Shown: positions 1-8,742 of the stretch, one piece after another
How the letters are laid out: each line of letters begins with the position of its first letter
How positions within the stretch are numbered: position 1 is the first letter of the stretch
Source: Pseudoselenomonas ruminantium
GTDB lineage: Bacteria; Bacillota; Negativicutes; Selenomonadales; Selenomonadaceae
DNA length: 64,000 nt
Assembly: GCA_015058625.1 (NCBI GenBank)
Contig: SVCA01000007.1
Span: 62,001 to 126,000, forward strand
Reading direction: 5' to 3'
Notes under the pieces: generated by a model
What the model saw: the letters and a program-made list of their open reading frames with translations, nothing else
Told to the model about the DNA's origin: nothing
The model's database searches: none
Program-made: the position numbers and the translations under genes

Positions 1-49
1 TTGCCTCATATATGCTGCGAATTCTTGACAGCAAAGATAATTTGTCCAT
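1..49 (-). CDS. possible start of the next gene, cut by the window edge
   Basis: An open frame begins with ATG at 49 and runs off the left edge without a stop (16 complete codons, starting MDKLSLLSRIRSIYEA). A GGAGG at 54-58 lies four bases before the ATG, which is slightly short but plausible. The same frame is open back to the pseB stop, so two ATGs at 73 and 70 are alternative starts. No family can be recognised from so few residues. A further surface-glycan or flagellar gene would fit the position after pseB, but that is a guess. Confidence 0.3.
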   Translation of the reverse strand, partial: MDKLSLLSRIRSIYEA

Positions 50-82
50 AGAGCCTCCAATTGCCAACATCATATCAAGCCA

Positions 83-1069
<987 letters not shown>

Positions 1070-1234
1070 TCATCGCCTCCTGCTATATGATATGATTCAC
1101 TTCTACATTCCATATAATAAATAAGCTTCACTGCCTTAATATCTAGCTGAATAACAGAACTAGCATCACACAATATCCATCGAATCTAACAACAAGAATA
1201 CTTTTATTTTTCGATCTGACTTTCTCACTTCAAT

Positions 1235-1819
1235 TTATGCCATACCATTTATAGTTTCTTTATTATCCTCCTTATATAATGGTATCCCCGTAACAAAAAG
1301 AGCAGCACGAAACCCCTTATCCTTAGTAACCACATATAAGTCTAAGTCTTTGTAACTTTTAGCTGTTCCAGCGATAATAGCATCCAGTGATCCAAACCGA
1401 AATCTTACTGCTCTTTCTATAAATGATGATGCCTCTTGTAAAACATTTTTGTTTATATCTAAGACTTTTACACTTAAAACATCGCTCTCACCAGCCAGAA
1501 TGTCTTTCAATAATTTTCTCAGAGCACCTATTCTCTTTGATGGCCATTTTTTCCGTGGCGCTTCCACACGGCACCTGTTAGAGCACATCCCAAAATTCCC
1601 ATCTTCTAACTCTATTTGACGTTTGCATTGTTGCCAATCATTTGTTCCGCCTCTAGCGTATTTACCTATTACAGAAATTATTTCAATTTGTGTAATATAT
1701 GATATATAGCACTCCCCCTTTTGTGCCTCTTTTAATCCAAATTCAAAAGAGTCTTCTGTGCTCCCTTCTCCTTGTCGCAAAACGTCAAAGAATACATTTG
1801 TATCTATGAGATAGTTCAT
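1235..1819 (-). CDS. PIN-domain protein (putative ribonuclease)
   Basis: The 194-residue protein begins with the PIN signature MNYLIDTNVFFDVL. The four acidic residues expected to bind the metal are visible: D6, E46 (TQIEIISV), D146 (GSLDAIIAG) and D167 (VVTKDKGF). PIN domains are Mg2+-dependent RNases, common as VapC toxins, but no VapB-like antitoxin gene is adjacent. Instead the ATG overlaps the stop of a response regulator gene as ATGA, which suggests translational coupling. It is longer than a typical VapC (about 130 residues) because of an insert around residues 55-105 that contains cysteines at 65, 79 and 83. An RNase acting as output of the neighbouring two-component pair is possible but unproven. 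Confidence 0.75.
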   Translation of the reverse strand: MNYLIDTNVFFDVLRQGEGSTEDSFEFGLKEAQKGECYISYITQIEIISVIGKYARGGTNDWQQCKRQIELEDGNFGMCSNRCRVEAPRKKWPSKRIGALRKLLKDILAGESDVLSVKVLDINKNVLQEASSFIERAVRFRFGSLDAIIAGTAKSYKDLDLYVVTKDKGFRAALFVTGIPLYKEDNKETINGMA

Positions 1820-2232
1820 GATACTATGGCATCCTCTCTTAATAATTTTTTTACTCCAATTTCATCGAGGGGTTTGAGTTTATCTTTAATAATCTTTACA
1901 AGCTCACTTAAATCCGCACTTCCTCCTTTATTTATGTATCCATCAATACCAATATTGGTAAGTTTTTTTATATCTTCAAAAGCTTCATAATTTGTGTAAA
2001 CTATCACATAAACGTACGGATTCTCATCTCTTATTCTTCTTAATACCTCCTCACCAGACATTCCTGGCAAGCCAATATCCAATAGCACTAAATCATATTC
2101 CTTTTGACCAAACATCTTAATTGCTTCATCACCATTATTAGCTATATCAGCCATAAAACCTTCTAGTTCCAATGCTCCCTTAACCGGATTAGCTGTATCC
2201 TTTTCATCTTCTATTATAAGTATCTGGTACAT
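1816..2232 (-). CDS. single-domain response regulator (CheY-like receiver)
   Basis: The 138 residues form one receiver domain with no DNA-binding or enzymatic output domain. The acidic pocket is E8/D9, the phospho-acceptor is D52 (LVLLDIGLPGMSG), and the switch residues are T80 and K102. A short tail of about 20 residues follows. An AAAGGAG ribosome site precedes the ATG. The gene overlaps the 3' end of the histidine kinase gene by 29 bases, and its stop overlaps the start of the PIN gene, so the three are probably co-translated. The receiver presumably takes phosphate from that kinase and acts by protein contact. Confidence 0.9.
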   Translation of the reverse strand: MYQILIIEDEKDTANPVKGALELEGFMADIANNGDEAIKMFGQKEYDLVLLDIGLPGMSGEEVLRRIRDENPYVYVIVYTNYEAFEDIKKLTNIGIDGYINKGGSADLSELVKIIKDKLKPLDEIGVKKLLREDAIVS

Positions 2233-3988
2233 CTTTCACTTCTCCTTTATTCATTATAATAATAAATTCTGCTCCCCCTAGGCATTTAGAATTAACATAT
2301 ATCGAACCACCATACATTTTAATGATATTCCAAACAATGTACAACCCCAAACCAGTCCCTCCATCAGAAAAATTCTTATTTTTTGTTGAAAAGAACGGAT
2401 GAAAAATCTTTCTACAAATCTCTTTTGGTATCCCCTTACCATTATCACGAAATGAGATTCGCAATCTGTCGCCGCTCATCGCTGCATTAACTAATATCTG
2501 CTTAAATCCCAATTTATTTACCAGTTCATCTGCCGAATTGGCAACAAGATTATAAAAAACTTGATCAAATTTTACTGGGTCACCATATACAATAAAACTT
2601 TCTACCCCTGTTATATCATAACAAATTCCTAACTTTTCAAGCCGCGGTCTCATGTCTTCAAAAACTTGATGTATGTTATTTATGCAATTAAAAAACATAT
2701 TTCCATTCTTCCCATCTACAATAGGGGAAAAAATATTTAACAATCTATGCAAACGTTCCGTTTGCTTTAATATATTATCCAGCAGAGCATTCAGCTCCTC
2801 TACTGATTCCATATGTCTTTCCATCTTCATCTGATATAGTTGTATACCATAACGTATATTGGTAATCGGTTGACCCAATTCGTGCGAAAAGCCCCTTAAA
2901 AGTTCTTTTACGGCAATTAGTTGACGCGCATGTTCCTGTTCAGTTACGATATTTTTAAATGTATATAATACGCCTTCTGTGGCTTCTATCGCCTCAGCTT
3001 CCCCCTCAGCTGTCTTTGAATATTCTTTCTTAGCCCTTAACTTCGAAATATTTTTTTGCATATCTTGTGCATCATCAAATTTACCTAACTGTATATAAAA
3101 ATTTTGCACAGTTCTGCTAATAGGAATACTATCATTTGCACTTTGCCTTAAACATCGCAACGTTTTCTGAAGATGTTCTTCATCACCAGAAGATAAATAG
3201 TAATAAAAAAGTTCATACTGAATATTGAATTTCGCCTTATCTACTATATTCGGATTCGCACTTAAGTATTTATCTGCGGCTTCATAACTTCCAATTTTTC
3301 GGCATAACCTAAATAGAGATCGCACCGCCACCTCATCACTACTTCTTTTCAAAAACCAACTTACGAGTTCAACTCCCTCCTTGTAAAGTCCAAAACGTTC
3401 CATAACAGACACCGTATATAAAACATTTCGCACAACACATCGATTGTTTTCTATCTTCAGCACATCCATTACTATACTTTCATTAAGCCAAAAAAGAAAA
3501 CAATACATCTCCCATAGTTGCTTTGACTCCTCATGATTTCTCAACCATTTTACAAAGTGCTTATTATTTTTTTTTATTACATATTCAAAAGATACATCTG
3601 TTTCAATCTTCTCATTCCAAAATAACCTTACTAATTCACGACAAACTAAAGTATTATATTTATCATTATTAGCCCTATCTTTTATATCTTGATATAATTT
3701 ATTTTTCTCTACATAATCAACACTTTGTGAATAGAATTTCCAAAATTTTGCAAAATGTCTAAAATACTGTAGCTTACTTTCATTAAGATGCTCTAAAAAA
3801 TCTTTATACGCATCAGCTGCCTTAGTATAGATTCGTTGCTCCAGTAATAAATCGCCCTTAATTTTATAGTAGAAATTATCCTGAGGATACAACGCAATTC
3901 CCTTATCAGCTTCCTCTGCAGCTTTTTCGAAGTCTCCCTCTTTCCTATATGTCATGATACTTTGAGATATTTGATATCTACTTAACAT
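2204..3988 (-). CDS. soluble sensor histidine kinase with TPR-like N-terminus
   Basis: The 594-residue protein has no membrane segment. Residues 1-330 are helical and TPR-like (GDFEKAAEEADKGIALYPQD near the start). The dimerisation/phospho-acceptor domain carries H369 in the context GFSHELGQPITN. The ATPase domain follows, with the N box NLVANSADELV, the G1 box DNGKGIP and the G2 box GTGLGLYIV. Signal input is therefore likely cytoplasmic and made by protein binding to the TPR part. An AAGGTAA ribosome site precedes the ATG. It overlaps the downstream receiver gene, its probable partner. A run of nine A on the coding strand near position 3570 is the only low-complexity spot. Confidence 0.9.
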   Translation of the reverse strand: MLSRYQISQSIMTYRKEGDFEKAAEEADKGIALYPQDNFYYKIKGDLLLEQRIYTKAADAYKDFLEHLNESKLQYFRHFAKFWKFYSQSVDYVEKNKLYQDIKDRANNDKYNTLVCRELVRLFWNEKIETDVSFEYVIKKNNKHFVKWLRNHEESKQLWEMYCFLFWLNESIVMDVLKIENNRCVVRNVLYTVSVMERFGLYKEGVELVSWFLKRSSDEVAVRSLFRLCRKIGSYEAADKYLSANPNIVDKAKFNIQYELFYYYLSSGDEEHLQKTLRCLRQSANDSIPISRTVQNFYIQLGKFDDAQDMQKNISKLRAKKEYSKTAEGEAEAIEATEGVLYTFKNIVTEQEHARQLIAVKELLRGFSHELGQPITNIRYGIQLYQMKMERHMESVEELNALLDNILKQTERLHRLLNIFSPIVDGKNGNMFFNCINNIHQVFEDMRPRLEKLGICYDITGVESFIVYGDPVKFDQVFYNLVANSADELVNKLGFKQILVNAAMSGDRLRISFRDNGKGIPKEICRKIFHPFFSTKNKNFSDGGTGLGLYIVWNIIKMYGGSIYVNSKCLGGAEFIIIMNKGEVKDVPDTYNRR

Positions 3989-4030
3989 AATCTGTTACCT
4001 TCATTTATACGACCTAGCAGGAATTTCTCA

Positions 4031-5299
4031 TCATCCCAACTTAATATTCTTAACTTCCATGTCCTGTATCATTATAGGTTTGCCCGTCTTGCTATACAAC
4101 TCCACCATGGAACTAGTATCCCCATAATAAGCATCGCTCCACACAATAGCTCGTTCCATCTCTGGGGTATCATCATATATCCCCCACCCCTCCTTCACAT
4201 AAGCATCACGTACCTCCCGATAAACCGATGCTACATGAGGCAACATAGAATCCAGTGTTGCTTCCATCAGCGGATGCGGACGCCACCAAAATGCTAAATC
4301 CTTTCGTTCCTTGAAATAAAGGAGTACAGAATATAGCTTCTCTAAAATTTTATCCGAATGAACTAAATGCGCCTGCAAGCTGGTATTGTAAAGAATAATT
4401 TTACGTCCAGCTATCAGACGCTCCCAAGCCTCAGGTAAGGGATATTCCTCTTTCCTTGCTGCAATAACCTTGTCATATTTAGGCGAACCAAGAGCGAGAA
4501 TCTTGCCTTCAGGAAGTTCCCCCACTGAATAGTATTCCTCATAAATCGCTTTAATTTTTTCATTTTCTACAATGACATAATCAGCATTATTGACTCCTGG
4601 TTCTTGAATAAAGTTAGGTTTGACTGTCTTGCCAGTAACAAAATACGGTATATAAACAAGCTTGTCCGTGCACATTTTAAGATTACTGCTGTAGTATTCT
4701 TGGCTGGGGCTCGTAACCCGATTGCAGTTGTCGTAGGGGTAATGAAAGAAAATCACATCAGGATGCATGACCTTCAAGTCCACTTCCTGCCAGTCCAGCG
4801 TGGGAATATCCGCTGGGAAAAACTCCCTCTCGCAATGCCACTCCTTGGCAGTGCCATCAGGATTCCTGTCGCAATAAGGGATAGGAATCACATAAGCCAG
4901 ACAGTTGTCCTTATCTTCATAGGCTGCCCGCCACACGCTCTCCAAGGAATCCCACATGGAATACTTATATGGCAGGAACACCATTTCTTTCTTGAAATGT
5001 TCCTCTTTGGAAGTCTCCACCATAATATGCTGCAAAAGTTCCTGGCAGAGACCCACGATCTCCTGAGTGTCACTGCCGACCCCTCCATCCAACACCTGCT
5101 TGACGGCCATGATAACTCCGTCATAGACTTCCGCGTACTTGGCAAAATTGCTCTCAGTCAGTCCCTGCTGGCATAATTCCCTAGCCTCCACTAGCTTGCG
5201 GTACACGGGATGCATCTTCTGGGGATGGGAGATGGCTGCCATGTTCATGAGTACACAGGTGGATTTCAGTTTGGATAGGAGTCTATTTTTGATGGCCAT
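4031..5299 (-). CDS. CDP-glycerol glycerophosphotransferase-like protein
   Basis: The ATG at 5299 is chosen because an AGGAGGTG (5306-5313) precedes it and the start MAIKNRLLSKLK matches the truncated paralog at 5558-6259. A longer GTG-initiated frame would run into a dispersed repeat. The 422-residue product has a helical N-terminal part of about 150 residues. A C-terminal half follows with motifs typical of TagF-like transferases: LALGSPKYDKV, FWWRPHPLMEA and YGDTSSMVELYSKTGKP. Such enzymes transfer polyol-phosphate or phosphosugar groups from CDP-activated donors. No TagD-like gene is nearby, so the donor is unknown; a CMP-linked donor from this locus is possible. The many glycosylation genes nearby make a role in surface or flagellin glycans likely. 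Confidence 0.7.
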   Translation of the reverse strand: MAIKNRLLSKLKSTCVLMNMAAISHPQKMHPVYRKLVEARELCQQGLTESNFAKYAEVYDGVIMAVKQVLDGGVGSDTQEIVGLCQELLQHIMVETSKEEHFKKEMVFLPYKYSMWDSLESVWRAAYEDKDNCLAYVIPIPYCDRNPDGTAKEWHCEREFFPADIPTLDWQEVDLKVMHPDVIFFHYPYDNCNRVTSPSQEYYSSNLKMCTDKLVYIPYFVTGKTVKPNFIQEPGVNNADYVIVENEKIKAIYEEYYSVGELPEGKILALGSPKYDKVIAARKEEYPLPEAWERLIAGRKIILYNTSLQAHLVHSDKILEKLYSVLLYFKERKDLAFWWRPHPLMEATLDSMLPHVASVYREVRDAYVKEGWGIYDDTPEMERAIVWSDAYYGDTSSMVELYSKTGKPIMIQDMEVKNIKLG

Positions 5300-5348
5300 G
5301 GGGTTCACCTCCTGGAAAGAGTTTTCATTAACTGGTGAGGCTACGAAA

Positions 5349-5399
5349 ACCTCATCCGTCAGACCTTCGGTCTGCCACCTTCCCCATAGGGGAAGGCTA
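5349..5399 (-). repeat. dispersed double-hairpin repeat, copy 1
   Basis: On the minus strand this reads TAGCCTTCCCC, ATGGGG, AAGGTGGC and so on to GGATGAGGT. It holds two hairpins: an 8-bp stem CCTTCCCC/GGGGAAGG with a 3-base loop (5378-5396) and a 6-bp stem CAGACC/GGTCTG with a 3-base loop (5360-5374). A second copy with the same flanking words and a different small hairpin lies at 44781-44828. It occupies the space just upstream of the CDP-glycerol-transferase-like gene. It is non-coding. Confidence 0.75.
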
Positions 5400-5445
5400 A
5401 TGGACACACACTATCTCATACAATCTCAGTATGCTTTTGGGGGTG

Positions 5446-5540
5446 GGTGCGCCAAAATGCACCCATCTGCACCCGGGTGCACCAATTTGCACCAAGGATG
5501 CACCCGCTGCACCCAAAATGCACCCATTTGCACCCAAGCG
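5446..5540. repeat. tandem array of TGCACC units, period about 10 bp
   Basis: The plus strand carries eight consecutive copies of TGCACC(C/A), at spacings of 10, 10, 10, 11, 9, 11 and 10 bases, preceded by a diverged GGTGCGCC. The spacing is close to one DNA helical turn. The array lies between the truncated paralog ending at 5558 and the full gene starting at 5299, in non-coding DNA. It could be a minisatellite or a set of phased protein-binding sites for the downstream gene. Neither can be decided from sequence alone. Confidence 0.7.
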
Positions 5541-5557
5541 AAGTCTATATTTCACAA

Positions 5558-6259
5558 TCAGACACTTATTTGATACAATACGTCAGATTCAAAATTAGCT
5601 AAATCCCCGAATCCTCTTGTTTCAAGGGGGTTCGGGCATGCACCTAATTTTCGGAATTGTATCGAATTGTGGTTAAATTGATTGCAGTTGTCGTAGGGAT
5701 AATGATAAAAAATCACATCTGGGTGCATCAGCTTCAAATCTATTTCCCGCCAATCCAAAGTGGGTACATCCTTTGGGAACAAATCTCGCTCACAATGCCA
5801 CTCTCTGGCAGTTCCATCTGGATTTCTGTCGCAGTAAGGAATCGGCATTACATAGGCAAGACAGTTTTCTTTGTCCTCATCTGCTGCCTTCCACACGCTT
5901 TCCAGACTATCCCACATACTGGCTTTATAGGGCAGGAAGAACATCTCCTTCTTGAATTTGTTTTCCTTGGTGGTCTCCTCTACAAGCTCTTGCAAGAGTT
6001 CCTTGCACAAGAATAGGATCTCCTGCGAGTCATTTCCAGCTTTCCCGGAAAGAACCTGATTGAGAGCCGTCACCAGTCCGTCATAGATTTCTCCATATTC
6101 CCCATAAGCAGTTTGGGGCAGCCCTTTTCTACACAGGGCCTGCGCTTCTTTTATTCTCTGTAAAAGTACATACGTGTCCCGCAGATTTCCCACTGGCACC
6201 ATCTCGAGGGCTGCATAGGCATTTTTCAGTATTGACAAAAGTCTTTTTTGGATAGCCAT
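5558..6259 (-). pseudogene. truncated paralog of the CDP-glycerol-transferase-like gene
   Basis: The 233-residue frame starts MAIQKRLLSILK after a GAGAGGG. It follows the intact gene at 4031-5299 closely through the shared HYPYDNCN, near position 5686. Homology then stops. The last 40 or so residues are encoded by an unrelated palindromic element and lead to a chance stop. The whole catalytic half, including the RPHP and DTSS motifs, is missing, so the protein cannot act as a transferase. The N-terminal helical domain alone might still fold. This looks like a tandem duplicate cut by an insertion or deletion. Confidence 0.8.
5570..5666. repeat. long imperfect palindrome (MITE-like or hairpin element)
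   Basis: The outer ends match as inverted repeats TTTGATACAAT (left) and ATTGTATCGAA (right), with ten of eleven positions paired. Inner blocks AAAATTAG/CTAATTTT and CCCGAA/TTCGGG also pair. The centre is CTTG, TTT, CAAG at 5616-5626. The two arms are 40-50 bases and differ by a few small gaps. The element begins exactly where the paralog at 5558-6259 loses homology to the intact gene, so it may mark the insertion or deletion that truncated it. No protein is encoded. Confidence 0.6.
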
Positions 6260-6337
6260 CTACATCGCCCTCTCAATGATAATTTCTGCGCCAGTACAGT
6301 ACGAACACGCATATTGAGAATATTTAATCCTTATACG

Positions 6338-6366
6338 ATTATATTATTCCACAAAAATTTTCTTAA
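6338..6366 (-). promoter_or_regulatory. probable sigma-70-type promoter
   Basis: On the minus strand TTAAGA (6361-6366) is followed after 17 bases by TATAAT (6338-6343), a perfect -10 box at ideal spacing. It sits in an AT-rich gap, 79 bases before the start of the truncated paralog, and could drive that remnant and the genes below it. The rest of the gap 6260-6466 shows nothing else. Confidence 0.5.
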
Positions 6367-6466
6367 TCCTTCATATTTGCTAACTATATTATCGTTACTT
6401 TGCTATTTTTCTTAATATTTTGCGGCCAATATATCTTTTTTTCTGTTTATTATGTAGGCAAAGCCA

Positions 6467-7426
6467 CTAATCATGAGCGGGCATGCGGTATATACGCTCT
6501 GCATCACCAAAGAACAGCAGACCGTCCTCCGTCAAATGCTGACGCAATGTCTGAATCAGTCTATCCCCCTGCACTCGTTTCTTATAATTCCCCAGCAAGA
6601 CAATTCGGGCAAATTTTTTCTCGGCATAATGTTTGACCAATCCATCCATAAAGTCATGGCATACATATAAAGGAAAACTTTTTCCCGTCACCTCAACCCC
6701 CAATTTATCCGTGGTAAGTCCATAGACAGTGGTTTCCGGGGCTCGCCGTTTCAGCCAAAACAGTTCATAGCCCATGTCACAGTTGACCAAGAGTACGTCC
6801 TCTTTCCCTGTTATTTCCTTTAGCAATAGGTCCGTCATTTCGTAATGTGAACGATATGTTCCCTGTACGTGCCACTTTTGCATGAAATAACTACGATTTT
6901 TTTCAATCAACTTGTTGTAGCGTTCCTGTTGGGCTCTCTGCTGGGCAGCATTGTTTTTTCCGGTAAAGGCGACACTGCCAAAGTGATGGATGTAAGTATC
7001 ACCGCACAGTAACAACTCATAACCAGCCTGTCGCATGCGCAAGCAGTAGTCATCATCCTCAAAATTACCGGGGCTGAAAGCTTCATCTAATCCACCTATT
7101 CGCATATAGACCTCACGCTTAAAAAGCAAACAAAAGCCCACCAGCATCATCCATGGATACCATTTCGCCGGATCGGATTGGTTAAATTTTTCTGCAACTT
7201 CCGTTAGTTCTTCAATCGATTGATAAGGCAGGCTGATGGCCTGCTCATTGGATGAGTGATTGGTCAGGCAGCCCACAGCCCCGATATTTGCGGCACTATA
7301 CAAGGCTATCCGCAGGTTGGTTAGCCACCCCGGCGTCACGATGGTATCGTTGTTCAGCAGTAAAAACTCTGTCCCTTGGGCGACCGCCAGACCTTGATTG
7401 CAGCCCTTGGGGAAGCCAGCGTTTTC
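6467..7426 (-). pseudogene. 5'-truncated family-2 glycosyltransferase
   Basis: The frame from about 7426 to 6467 is a close paralog of the intact gene at 8739-9905. Shared stretches include NNDTIVTPGW, FSPGNFEDDDYCLRMR and YIHHFGSVAFTGKN. The first 66 or so residues, with the nucleotide-binding GT-A start, are gone. The gene is joined directly to the 3' part of an IS66-type transposase at 7427-7435, and no start codon with a ribosome site is visible. The transposase frame runs on into it out of frame. The duplicate was evidently broken by an element-associated deletion. Confidence 0.85.
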
Positions 7427-8657
7427 TTGACTTTGGCATGTCTGACATCCCGTTCCGCTTGGTTGTTGTCAAAGGGCACACGGAAGTCCCAGAAGAAACG
7501 ACAAAAATCCTCGCTGTATTCATCCAGTCGGTCTGCCAATCGTCTGGCAATATTCCGTTTTCTTTTCCCCTTGTCACTGTATTCTATGGGATTATTCTGC
7601 TTGCCTTGGTAGATTAAGCCTTGCCAATATCCCTTGTATAGTCGGCAATAGTAGGCACTGGCAGATGTTTTCCCCGTATCCATGAGCTTTTCCTTGGTGC
7701 TTTTCATCTTACAAAGCAGCCATATCATAAGTTCAGCCCATTCCTGCTTTGGATTGTTATCTATAACACCTTGCAGTTCCCGCAGTATATGGGCGTAGCA
7801 AAGCCCATGCGCTTCAAATTGGAATTTCCAATAGGGGCGCCAACCGTCGTGGATCACTATGCCTTTGTAATGTTGGAGAAAATCCCCCTCCCGCATGCCA
7901 TCTTGCCCGCGTTTTTCGCTGACATGCTGGTAGGTGTACATCTCGGTGGAAACATTATGTAACCATGTTGTTTCCCCTGATGCACGCACTCCTGTTTCAT
8001 CAACATGTACGACAGGCGCAGAATATATGGCTGTTTTTATACTGCTAATGGCATAATCGAGCTTGCCTGCATATTTCTTTACAGCGTTATGAATAAATCC
8101 CGTACTTACAGGCAGCTTTAATACGGACATGAAAAATTCATGTATTTTATTGACCGAAACAGCACAATAGGTGTTCATGCCAATAGCTAACGCCTGAATC
8201 TTAGGGCCATAGCACTTTGTTGCTGTAATATTCTCCGGGAAATTTCCGCGAAGGCAGGTGTTTGATTTTGGACACAAAAATATTCCATCTGTGAATACTT
8301 ATGGACAACCACCGTAATTTCAGCATCTATCTCATAGCGGCTTTCTAAGCATTTGCCTTGACACTGGCCTGCTAATGCACAACCTGCACATTCTTTTGGA
8401 TTGCAAGGAATAATTTTGGATGGTGCACAGGGCAATTTCAAGGTAGTTCCCTTATGTCCGCTTTGACCGCCGGGCTTTTTTCCTGACGGTTTACGGAGAC
8501 TGCGCTTTTTCTGGTTTGGCTTATCCGTGGAAGGCGGTTTGGAACTATTAGAGCTGTTCATGTTGAGACGGCGTTCTAGTTCTGCTATGCGAGCTTCTAA
8601 TTTAACAATTGTTTCTTCTAGCTTGCGAACATACGCCTGTTCCTCAGGTGTCATCAT
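7427..8657 (-). pseudogene. tnpC: IS66-type transposase (TnpC), frameshifted and 3'-truncated
   Basis: The first frame (8657 to about 8276) has a coiled coil (VKLEARIAELERRLNMNSSNS), the KPGGQSGHKG segment and a CxxC-type zinc region (CAGCALAGQCQGKC). The second frame (about 8277 to 7427) has the catalytic part: VVHVDETGVR, VIHDGWRPYW, and the C-terminal FDNNQAERDVRHAKVK. The two are joined if one base is gained in the run of five T (plus-strand A) at 8276-8280. The protein stops matching after HAKVK, where the glycosyltransferase fragment begins. Both lesions make it inactive. Confidence 0.85.
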
Positions 8658-8742
8658 GATTGCCGCCTCCTTTCCATTTTATTTAGTTTATCGTACATTT
8701 GTAAGAGATTCTTAAACTACTGGTGAATAGTTATTTTTTTAC
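7427..8742 (-). mobile_element. IS66-family remnant
   Basis: A decayed element lies between two copies of the same glycosyltransferase. Only a tnpC-type transposase is present, with about 85 bases upstream and no tnpA or tnpB, as in the ISBst12 subgroup. The upstream end may begin near 8742 with GTAAAAAAATAACTATTCAC on the minus strand, overlapping the stop codon of the glycosyltransferase at 8739; this boundary is uncertain. The other end is missing because the transposase is cut and joined to a glycosyltransferase fragment, so no right inverted repeat exists and the element cannot move by itself. Confidence 0.75.

Noticed and set aside
5300..5407. GTG-started N-terminal extension of the CDP-glycerol-transferase-like protein
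   Set aside because: The extension is encoded by the dispersed repeat, and the ATG at 5299 has a near-perfect ribosome site and matches the paralog start.
5446..5540. CRISPR-like array
   Set aside because: The repeated unit is only 6-7 bases with 2-5 bases between; a CRISPR needs repeats of over 20 bases and similar spacers, and no cas gene is present.
8276..8280. Programmed frameshift in the transposase
   Set aside because: The run has only five T and no X-XXY-YYZ heptamer in the right phase, and tnpC of this family is usually one frame. A simple base loss in an already truncated gene is more likely.
8701..8730. IS66 end beginning GTAAGAGATT on the plus strand
   Set aside because: Its orientation would place the element to the right, over the intact glycosyltransferase, opposite to the transposase. 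The minus-strand GTAAAAAAATAACTATTCAC from 8742 fits better.
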